A stretch of DNA of 6,507 nt from Actinomycetes bacterium (GTDB lineage Bacteria; Actinomycetota; Acidimicrobiia; Acidimicrobiales; Palsa-688): the NCBI GenBank assembly GCA_021827225.1, contig JAKAXG010000254.1, forward strand, positions 1-6,507, given 5' to 3'. Made by a program: the position numbers and the translations under genes. The notes below the pieces were generated by a model that was not told the DNA's origin, did not search any database, and saw only the letters and a program-made list of their open reading frames with translations. Below are positions 1-5,026 of this stretch, piece after piece. Each line of letters starts with the position of its first letter. Within the stretch, counting starts at the first letter, position 1.

Positions 1-723
1 CCCTGCCCGGTCGAGGTCATGAAGCGGGTCCAGACCGAGATGCACATGACCGAGGTCGGCATCGCCTACGGGATGACCGAGACGTCCCCGGTGTCCACCC
101 AGACCCGGGCCGACGACAGCCTGGAGCAGCGCACCGCCACCGTGGGGCGGGTCATGCCCCACCTGGAGATCAAGATCGTGGATCCCGGCACCGGGCTGGT
201 GGTGCCGCTCGGCACGCCAGGCGAGATCTGCACCCGGGGCTACTCGGTGATGCTCGGCTACTGGAACCAGCCGGACAAGACGGCCGAGGTCATCGACGCG
301 GCCCGCTGGATGCACACCGGGGACCTGGCCGTCATGCGCGAGGACGGCTACGTGAACATCGTCGGGCGGATCAAGGACCTGGTGATCCGCGGCGGGGAGA
401 ACGTGTACCCCCGCGAGATCGAGGAGTTCCTCTACACCCATCCCGACATCGCCGACGTGGCGGTCATCGGGGTCCCGGACGAGAAGTACGGCGAGGAGAT
501 CATGGCCTGGATCAAGCTCAGGCCGGGGGCCCAGGCGCTCGATACCGAAGCCGTCAGGGAGTTCTGCCGGGGTCGCATCGCCCACCAGAAGATCCCCCGC
601 TACACAAAGCTGGTCGACGAGTTCCCGATGACCGTCACCGGCAAGATCCGCAAGGTCGAGATGCGCGAGGAGAGCGTCCGGGAGCTGGGCCTCGATCAGG
701 TGGCCGGTATCCGCACCGCCTGA
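1..723 (+). CDS. Acyl-CoA synthetase (AMP-binding, ACSF2-like), 3' part
   Basis: Reading frame 1 is open from the first base, so the gene is cut at its 5' end; 240 C-terminal residues remain of a family usually near 540. It should activate a fatty or other carboxylic acid with ATP to the acyl-adenylate and transfer it to CoA in the cytoplasm. Visible adenylate-forming motifs, numbered from the window edge, are YGMTETSP (23-30, A5), HTGD (105-108, with the ribose-binding Asp), [16 protein letters not shown] (122-137, the hinge and A8 loop) and TGKIRK (213-218, with the A10 catalytic Lys at 215). The [10 protein letters not shown] opening, the VGRVMPH stretch and the [10 protein letters not shown] stretch recall ACSF2-type medium-chain acyl-CoA ligases from memory of that family. 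The exact acyl substrate cannot be read from this half. The last 28 bp overlap the 3' end of the convergent histidine kinase gene, and no terminator is visible between them. Confidence 0.93.
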   Translation, partial: PCPVEVMKRVQTEMHMTEVGIAYGMTETSPVSTQTRADDSLEQRTATVGRVMPHLEIKIVDPGTGLVVPLGTPGEICTRGYSVMLGYWNQPDKTAEVIDAARWMHTGDLAVMREDGYVNIVGRIKDLVIRGGENVYPREIEEFLYTHPDIADVAVIGVPDEKYGEEIMAWIKLRPGAQALDTEAVREFCRGRIAHQKIPRYTKLVDEFPMTVTGKIRKVEMREESVRELGLDQVAGIRTA

Positions 724-2123
724 CCGGCCTCGTCGGCCCCTTCCGACCGTGGGTGGGCCGCAGGCGGGCCCAGCGTGGCGGCCGGTAGACGCAGGACGAA
801 CTCGGCGCCGGGGCGGGCCGGTGCCACCCTGATGCTCCCCCCGTAGAACCGGCTCAGATCGGCGACGATGGCCAGCCCCAGCCCGAAGCCGCCGTAACCC
901 CGGTCCCGGGCCTCGTCCAGGCGGACGAAGCGCTCGAAGACCCGGTGGCGGTCCGCTTCGGGTATCCCGGGGCCGTCGTCGGCGACCTTCAGGAACGCCC
1001 CGGCGGAGTCGGCGCCCACCTTGACGGCCACGGTGCCGGCGGCGAAGCGCCGGGCGTTGTCGAGCAGGTTGTAGACCATCCGCTCCAGGTAGACCACCGG
1101 TACCGCCACCGGGGCCGGTGCCGCCTCCAGCCGTACGTGGGGTGGCCCCGCCGGCCCGACACCGGCCACCGCCTTGCGCACCACCTCGGACAGGTCCACC
1201 GGGTCGGCCACCGCCGGAAGGCTCCCCTCGTCCGAGCGGGCCAGGAGCAGCAGCCCCGATACCAGCTGCTCCATCCGCTCGTTCTGGTTGAGCACCTCCG
1301 AAGCCACCAGCGGCCAGTCCGCCGCCCCGGGGTGGTGCAGGGCCACCTCCAGCTCGGTGCGGATGTTGGCGATGGGCGAGCGCAGCTCGTGGGAGGCGTC
1401 CGAGACGAACCGGCGCTCCCGCTCGGAGGAGGACTGGATCCGGTCCAGCATCGAGTTCAGGGTGCGGGCCAGGCGGCCGACCTCGTCGTCGTTGGCCGGC
1501 TCGGCGACCCGGTGGCCGCTGCTGACCGTCGCCACCTCTGCCACCTCCCGGCGCATCATCTCGATGGGCCGCAGGGCCCGCCCGACGATCAGCCAGCTGA
1601 TGCCGCCGACCAGGGCTATGAGCATGGGAGTCCCGATCTCCAGCAGCCGGCGGACGTAGGCGACGCTGTGGTCGTACTGCTGGAGCGACATGACGACCAC
1701 GACCATGCCCTTGGCCCCGTGGTTGGAGACCGGTACCGCCACCGCCCGCACGTCCTTGGCGAGCAGGCCGAGCACCCCGGGGGCAGGCACGATCGGCGGG
1801 TCACCGGGCTCCCACAACGGTGGGAGACGGTGCAGCGGCCGGCTGGCGCCGATGACCTTGCCGCCGCGCAGCACCTGGACCAGACCGGACTCGATGCTCG
1901 GGTCGGTGGGCAGCATGAGCGGCGTGGCCAGCATCGGGTTGAGAGCCAGAACCTCCCGGGCCTGCTCGTAGGCCGTGGCCTGCAGCACCCGGCCCCGGTA
2001 ATGGCGCATCCCGGCGTCCACCAGGGCGAAGGACACCACCAGGGCGCAGGCCACGGCCACCAGGGCCGTGGCGGTGACGCGCACCCGGACGCTCCCCAGG
2101 ATCCGGTGGGCCAGCCGGTTCAC
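696..2123 (-). CDS. Sensor histidine kinase (HAMP, HisKA, HATPase_c)
   Basis: This is a membrane sensor kinase of 475 residues, the partner of the regulator just upstream. Order: short cytoplasmic N-terminus, TM1 about 17-36, an extracytoplasmic sensor region of about 125 residues (37-164), TM2 about 165-181, HAMP about 182-232, HisKA with [12 protein letters not shown] (phospho-acceptor His245), then an ATPase domain. The ATPase has an N box (NLLDNARRF, Asn352/356), G1 (DDGPGIP, 382-388), F box (VFERF, 395-399) and G2 (GFGLGLAIV, 412-420). All catalytic motifs are intact. The GTG start at 2123 is chosen because it overlaps the regulator stop as GTGA, has GGAGG 7 nt upstream and begins the first conserved segment (NRLAHRILG). 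The same frame stays open for 420 more codons upstream, but that is antisense to nothing and merely shadows the regulator gene. The sensor region matches no ligand-binding domain I can name, so the stimulus is unknown. A 25-residue Ala/Pro-rich tail after the last ATPase strand runs into the convergent synthetase gene. Confidence 0.95.
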   Translation of the reverse strand: MNRLAHRILGSVRVRVTATALVAVACALVVSFALVDAGMRHYRGRVLQATAYEQAREVLALNPMLATPLMLPTDPSIESGLVQVLRGGKVIGASRPLHRLPPLWEPGDPPIVPAPGVLGLLAKDVRAVAVPVSNHGAKGMVVVVMSLQQYDHSVAYVRRLLEIGTPMLIALVGGISWLIVGRALRPIEMMRREVAEVATVSSGHRVAEPANDDEVGRLARTLNSMLDRIQSSSERERRFVSDASHELRSPIANIRTELEVALHHPGAADWPLVASEVLNQNERMEQLVSGLLLLARSDEGSLPAVADPVDLSEVVRKAVAGVGPAGPPHVRLEAAPAPVAVPVVYLERMVYNLLDNARRFAAGTVAVKVGADSAGAFLKVADDGPGIPEADRHRVFERFVRLDEARDRGYGGFGLGLAIVADLSRFYGGSIRVAPARPGAEFVLRLPAATLGPPAAHPRSEGADEAGQAVRIPAT

Positions 2124-2803
2124 GCCACCGCCTCCACCGCCGCCAGGCGGTAGCCGAGGGAGCGGACCGTCTCGATGTGGGACGGCTGGCCGGGCTGGTC
2201 CAGCTTGCGCCGCAGGTAGCCGATGTAGACCTCCACCACGTTCGGGTCCCGCTCGCCGCCCGGGTCCCAGACGTGCTCGAGCAGCTCGGCCTTGGACACC
2301 GCCTGCCCGGGCCGGTGGAGCAGGTAGGAAAGCAGGGCGTGCTCGCGCCGGGTGAGGACCACCTCGTCGGGGCCCCGCCAGCAGCGGTGCTCCCTGGTGT
2401 CGAGCCGGACGTCGCCGAAGGACAGCACCGCCCCGGCCGGTGACCCGCCCCGCCGGATCAGTGCCCGCAGGCGGGCCAGGAGGACCGGGTACGAGAACGG
2501 CTTGGACAGGAAGTCGTCGGCGCCGGTGTCGAGGGCCTCGGTCTGGTCGAACTCGCCCTGCTTGGCCGTGAGCATCAGCACCGGCACCCGGGCCCCGGCG
2601 TCGCGCAGCCGGCGGGTCACGGCGTAGCCGTTGAGCCTGGGGAGCATCAGGTCGAGGACTATGGCGTCGAACGGCTCGGCCAGGGCCCGGGCCAGGCCCT
2701 GCTCCCCGTCCGTGGCCACCTCGACGCTGTAGCCCTCGGCCTGGAGACCCCGGGCCAGGGACCGGGCCATGGGCAGTTCGTCCTCGACGATGAGAATCCT
2801 CAC
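2120..2803 (-). CDS. OmpR/PhoB-family response regulator
   Basis: This is a cytoplasmic DNA-binding response regulator of 227 residues, the normal length for the family. The receiver domain (about 1-115) has the acidic pair Glu7/Asp8, phospho-acceptor Asp51 in VLDLMLPRLNG, Thr79 in LMLTA and Lys101 in KPF, so it should accept phosphate from the adjacent kinase. A winged-helix domain (about 127-222) follows, with LTRREHALLSYLL, the recognition-helix region VVEVYIGYLRRKL and the closing wing IETVRSLGYRL. The frame is open further upstream to 2998, but the GTG at 2803 begins the canonical RILIVEDE strand and has GGAGG (2807-2811) 3 nt upstream, a tight but usable spacing. The stop overlaps the kinase start as GTGA, the mark of one translationally coupled operon. 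The targets are unknown; the divergent hydrolase and the operon itself are the obvious candidates. I do not see enough to assign a named system. Confidence 0.96.
   Translation of the reverse strand: MRILIVEDELPMARSLARGLQAEGYSVEVATDGEQGLARALAEPFDAIVLDLMLPRLNGYAVTRRLRDAGARVPVLMLTAKQGEFDQTEALDTGADDFLSKPFSYPVLLARLRALIRRGGSPAGAVLSFGDVRLDTREHRCWRGPDEVVLTRREHALLSYLLHRPGQAVSKAELLEHVWDPGGERDPNVVEVYIGYLRRKLDQPGQPSHIETVRSLGYRLAAVEAVA
2131..2135 (-). promoter_or_regulatory. Shine-Dalgarno for the histidine kinase
   Basis: GGAGG on the minus strand lies 7 nt before the GTG at 2123, within the last codons of the regulator gene. The spacing is canonical and decides the kinase start. With the GTGA overlap it suggests that both re-initiation and direct binding can feed kinase translation. 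Confidence 0.7.
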
Positions 2804-2847
2804 TGCCCTCCAGTCTGCCCGTACCGTGCGGGCGGTGGGCGACGATC

Positions 2848-2861
2848 GGACCTCCGGGTCC
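2848..2861. promoter_or_regulatory. Small inverted repeat in divergent promoter region
   Basis: GGACC-TCCG-GGTCC forms a perfect 5-bp inverted repeat near the middle of the 127-bp gap between the divergent regulator and hydrolase genes. CCTCCG is also repeated in direct orientation at 2851 and 2860. A second pair, GCACC (2871-2875) and GGTGC (2890-2894), lies beside it. These could be operators for the regulator, but short GC-rich repeats arise easily by chance in such DNA. OmpR-type proteins usually prefer direct repeats about 10-11 bp apart, and the 9-bp period here does not match well. Confidence 0.2.
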
Positions 2862-2918
2862 TCCGTTGTCGCACCGGATGTGCAGCTCAGGTGCCGGCCC
2901 GGCCCCGCTCCGGCCCCG

Positions 2919-2924
2919 TAAGCT
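2919..2924 (+). promoter_or_regulatory. Candidate -10 box for leaderless hydrolase transcript
   Basis: TAAGCT fits the actinobacterial TANNNT -10 consensus and ends exactly 6 nt before the hydrolase ATG at 2931. That puts the expected transcription start at or next to the A of the ATG. No Shine-Dalgarno sequence precedes the ATG, as expected for leaderless translation. The region 17 bp upstream (GGCCCG) does not resemble TTGACA, so the -35 is weak or absent. Confidence 0.5.
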
Positions 2925-2930
2925 CGGGCC

Positions 2931-4166
2931 ATGGGGGAACTGCAACCTGACATAGACCCCGCCGACGCCGGGATGGACCGGACCCGGCTGGCCCGCATCG
3001 ACCGCCACTTCGCCTCCTACGTCGACGACGGCCGGCTCCCGGGGTGGCTGGTGCTGGTCTCCCGCCGGGGCCGGATCGCCCACCTGTCGACCTACGGCAT
3101 GAGGGACAGGGAGAACTCCCGCCCGGTCGAGCCGGACACCATCTGGCGCCTGGCGTCGATGACCAAGCCGGTGACATCGGTGGCGGCCATGATGCTCTAC
3201 GAGGAGGGGGCCTTCGAGCTCAAGGATCCCATCTCCCGCTGGATCCCGGCGTTCGAGCACATGAGGGTGTACCGCTCCGGCAGCGCGGCCAAGCCCGAGA
3301 CCCGCCCGGCGACCGAGCCCATCCGGGTCTGGCACCTGCTGACCCACACCGCCGGGCTCACCTACGGCTTCCACCACAGCCACCCGGTCGACGCCATGTA
3401 CCGCTCGGCCGGCTTCGAATGGGGCATCCCGCCGGGAACCGACCTGGAGGCGTGCTGCGACATGTGGGCGTCGCTACCCCTGCTGTTCGAGCCCGGATCG
3501 GAGTTCAACTACTCCGTCGCCACCGACGTCCTCGGCCGTCTGGTCGAGGTGCTGTCGGGCCAGTCACTGGAGCAGTTCTTCCGCTCCCGGATTTTCGAAC
3601 CGCTCGGCATGACCGACACCGCGTTCTGGGTGGAACCGGCCCGGGCCGACCGCCTGGCCTCCGCCTACATGGCCAACCCGGACGGCAGCGCGGCGCCGGC
3701 ACTGCTCATCAACGGGGAGGCCGCCCTGGCTCCCCCGCCGGCCTGGTCCGGGGGCGGCGGCCTGTCCGGCACGGCCGCGGACTACCTCCGCTTCGCCGAG
3801 ATGCTCCGCCGGGGCGGGGAGCTGGACGGGGCCCGGCTGCTGTCACCCCGCACGGTGTCCTACATGACCCGCAACCAGCTCCCCGGCGGTGCCGACCTGG
3901 AGGCCTTCGGACGGCCGCTGTTCGCCGAGACCACCTTCGACGGGGTGGGCTTCGGGCTGGGCTTCTCGGTCGTCACCGACCCGGCGGCCGGAAAGGTGCT
4001 CACCAGCCGGGGGGAGTACGGATGGGGCGGGGCGTTCTCCACGGCGTTCTGGATCGCCCCCGAGGAGGACCTGACCGTGGTGTTCTTCACCCAGCTGCTG
4101 CCGTCGAGCACCCACCCCATCCGCAGCCAGCTGAAGCAGCTGGTGTACCAGTCCCTGGTCGACTGA
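2931..4166 (+). CDS. Serine hydrolase, beta-lactamase / family VIII esterase-like
   Basis: This protein of 411 residues has the serine beta-lactamase/penicillin-binding-protein fold. The nucleophile motif is SMTK (Ser76, Lys79) in WRLASMTKPVTSVAAMMLYEEG. The tyrosine motif is YSV (Tyr194) in FNYSVATDVLGRLVEVLSG. The usual KTG-like third motif is replaced by WGG (365-367) in YGWGGAFSTAFW. As I recall, SxTK, YSx and WGG together are typical of family VIII carboxylesterases such as EstB rather than of true class C beta-lactamases, so ester hydrolysis or acyl transfer is the likelier activity; the substrate is unknown. THTAGLTYGF (138-147) is a further conserved family segment. There is no signal peptide or membrane anchor, so it is probably cytoplasmic. 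The ATG at 2931 is chosen for the leaderless TAAGCT box; an in-frame ATG at residue 15 is possible. It diverges from the two-component operon and converges on the membrane-protein gene with a 33-bp gap. Confidence 0.94.
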   Translation: MGELQPDIDPADAGMDRTRLARIDRHFASYVDDGRLPGWLVLVSRRGRIAHLSTYGMRDRENSRPVEPDTIWRLASMTKPVTSVAAMMLYEEGAFELKDPISRWIPAFEHMRVYRSGSAAKPETRPATEPIRVWHLLTHTAGLTYGFHHSHPVDAMYRSAGFEWGIPPGTDLEACCDMWASLPLLFEPGSEFNYSVATDVLGRLVEVLSGQSLEQFFRSRIFEPLGMTDTAFWVEPARADRLASAYMANPDGSAAPALLINGEAALAPPPAWSGGGGLSGTAADYLRFAEMLRRGGELDGARLLSPRTVSYMTRNQLPGGADLEAFGRPLFAETTFDGVGFGLGFSVVTDPAAGKVLTSRGEYGWGGAFSTAFWIAPEEDLTVVFFTQLLPSSTHPIRSQLKQLVYQSLVD

Positions 4167-4199
4167 CAGGCAGCTCTCAGGGGCTACCGGGCAGGACGT

Positions 4200-4883
4200 T
4201 CAGGCGGCCAGGGCCGGGGTCCCGCCGGCGCCGGAGACGGTGACGGCCGTCTCGGCGCCCGCCGGCCGTTTCCCACCGGCGGCGATGACCGTGAAGAGAC
4301 CCCGGGCCCGGGCCCGGCACACCAGGACCGATCCAACCGCTCCCGATCCGCTCCAGAACCATCCGGTCACGGTGTGGGCCCCGAGGAAGACCGGGAGGGG
4401 AACGGTCACCAGCAGCAGCAGCGTGGTCAGGCCGCTGCCCACGTAGGTGACCGTCCAGATCACCGACAGGATCCGCACCAGGGACCGGCGCTCGGCCAGG
4501 CCGTCGGCGGCCAGCGGCACCAGGTCCCGGGCCAGGCGCACAACCAGCGGCTCGCGGCTGAACATGGTGGCCAGGAACATCAGCCCGAACCCGGCCGTCT
4601 CGACGACCGGGATGGCGAAGTACACGTCGGCGTGGCCGGTGGCCACGGTGGTGGCGATCCGGAGGGTGGCCATGAAGACCGTCACCACGAGCATCCCCGA
4701 GACCCTCCGGTTACGGAAATGCTGGCAGGCGGCCAGACCGTAGGCATAGACGACCGACACCCCCACTGCCCACATGACCGACCCCACGGCGAGGACGGCG
4801 TAGAACAGCGCGAGCGGTATCAGGGTGGCCACCAGCACCGCCGGCAGCGCCCCCCTCGCCATGGTTACGGCGGTGCGCCACAT
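4200..4883 (-). CDS. Polytopic membrane protein, probably VC0807 family
   Basis: This is a predicted inner-membrane protein of 227 residues with about six hydrophobic segments: roughly 14-33, 35-53, 63-81, 88-106, 139-163 and 168-188. A charged cytoplasmic-type loop lies between segments four and five (SREPLVVRLARDLVPL, 109-124). The VYFAIPVVETAGFGLMFLA stretch followed by that loop resembles, from memory, the VC0807-type proteins of unknown function related to small septation/transport-like membrane proteins. The family name is tentative and no reaction can be assigned. The C-terminal 25 residues are low-complexity Ala/Gly/Thr. The start is uncertain: the ATG at 4883 has only an abutting GGAG, and the ATG at 4862 (residue 8) lacks any ribosome site. 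The gene converges on the hydrolase and diverges from the glycosyltransferase. Its third-position G/C pattern supports this strand over the antisense open frame. Confidence 0.8.
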   Translation of the reverse strand: MWRTAVTMARGALPAVLVATLIPLALFYAVLAVGSVMWAVGVSVVYAYGLAACQHFRNRRVSGMLVVTVFMATLRIATTVATGHADVYFAIPVVETAGFGLMFLATMFSREPLVVRLARDLVPLAADGLAERRSLVRILSVIWTVTYVGSGLTTLLLLVTVPLPVFLGAHTVTGWFWSGSGAVGSVLVCRARARGLFTVIAAGGKRPAGAETAVTVSGAGGTPALAA

Positions 4884-4975
4884 CTCCGCTATCTCGGATA
4901 CCCGGGCTCCGGCCTTGATACACCCGGCCGCCGGCGCGCCACTTCCCCGCCCAGCGCGCGAACTACCCTTCTCGG
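4884..4975. promoter_or_regulatory. Divergent intergenic region
   Basis: These 92 bases separate the membrane protein from the leader/glycosyltransferase unit. In the glycosyltransferase frame the codons here (CCA, CTT, GAA, CTA, GGT) lose the G/C third-base bias, so the stretch looks non-coding. Apart from the TACCCT box near its right end I see no convincing promoter or operator, and nothing clear for the minus-strand gene. Confidence 0.5.
4964..4969 (+). promoter_or_regulatory. Candidate -10 box before leader ORF / glycosyltransferase
   Basis: TACCCT fits TANNNT and ends 6 nt before a GTG at 4976, the same spacing as the TAAGCT box before the hydrolase ATG. This predicts a transcript starting at or beside that GTG. 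The segment 17 bp upstream (ACTTCC) is not a good -35. Confidence 0.4.
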
Positions 4976-5026
4976 GTGCCCCCGACCACGAGGCGGCGGA
5001 CCACCAGGCGGCGGACCGCCGGATGA
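4976..5026 (+). CDS. Possible 16-residue Arg/Thr-rich leader peptide
   Basis: A GTG placed 6 nt after the TACCCT box opens a short frame encoding MPPTTRRRTTRRRTAG, ending in TGA at 5024-5026. The TGA overlaps the glycosyltransferase ATG (5023) as ATGA. Six of 16 residues are Arg, in two RRR runs encoded by AGG-CGG-CGG. A role as a leaderless upstream ORF coupling or attenuating downstream translation is inference. No homologue is known to me and the peptide may have no function of its own. The alternative is that the GTG is the true glycosyltransferase start and one base is missing in the C5 run at 4979-4983. With one added C the GTG joins the glycosyltransferase frame and reads MPPDHEAADHQAADRRMTV. 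Both readings keep G/C third bases, so codon bias does not decide. Confidence 0.35.
   Translation: MPPTTRRRTTRRRTAG
4985..5014 (+). repeat. Two-copy 15-bp tandem repeat
   Basis: ACCACGAGGCGGCGG is followed at once by ACCACCAGGCGGCGG, identical except for one base, and a third partial unit starts with ACC at 5015. The 15-bp period is a multiple of three, so it gives a repeated TTRRR in the leader frame and DHEAA/DHQAA in the glycosyltransferase frame. It looks like a recent slippage duplication. Confidence 0.8.
5007..5020 (+). other. Short GC hairpin just before the glycosyltransferase ATG
   Basis: GGCGG (5007-5011) can pair with CCGCC (5016-5020) across a CGGA tetraloop, ending 2 nt before the ATG at 5023. 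The first repeat copy also carries GGCGG (4992-4996), which could compete for the same CCGCC. In an RNA this might hide the ATG until the leader is translated. The stem is only 5 bp and such stems are common in GC-rich DNA. Confidence 0.3.

Noticed and set aside
945..2153. 402-codon plus-strand open frame antisense to the kinase
   Set aside because: The kinase on the other strand has every catalytic motif in order. The antisense translation has no recognisable motif and a biased composition.
2124..3383. 420-codon upstream extension of the kinase frame, which would make an 895-residue protein
   Set aside because: The extension overlaps the intact response regulator on the same strand and the hydrolase on the opposite strand, and its translation is Gly/Arg/Pro low complexity. 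Long stop-free frames are expected in DNA this GC-rich. The true start is the GTG at 2123.
4160..4200. Possible terminator between the convergent hydrolase and membrane-protein genes
   Set aside because: Only a 4-bp CTGA/TCAG pairing is visible and there is no U-tract. This is not enough to call a terminator.
3044..4243. 399-codon plus-strand frame overlapping the hydrolase
   Set aside because: It is a +1-type shadow of the hydrolase with Gly/Pro/Arg/His-rich sequence. The hydrolase frame carries the SxxK and Tyr motifs.
4861..5022. Earlier in-frame ATG at 4861 (or TTG at 4915) for the glycosyltransferase
   Set aside because: Between 4921 and about 4977 the codons lose G/C third-base preference, and the start would lie inside the divergent membrane-protein gene.
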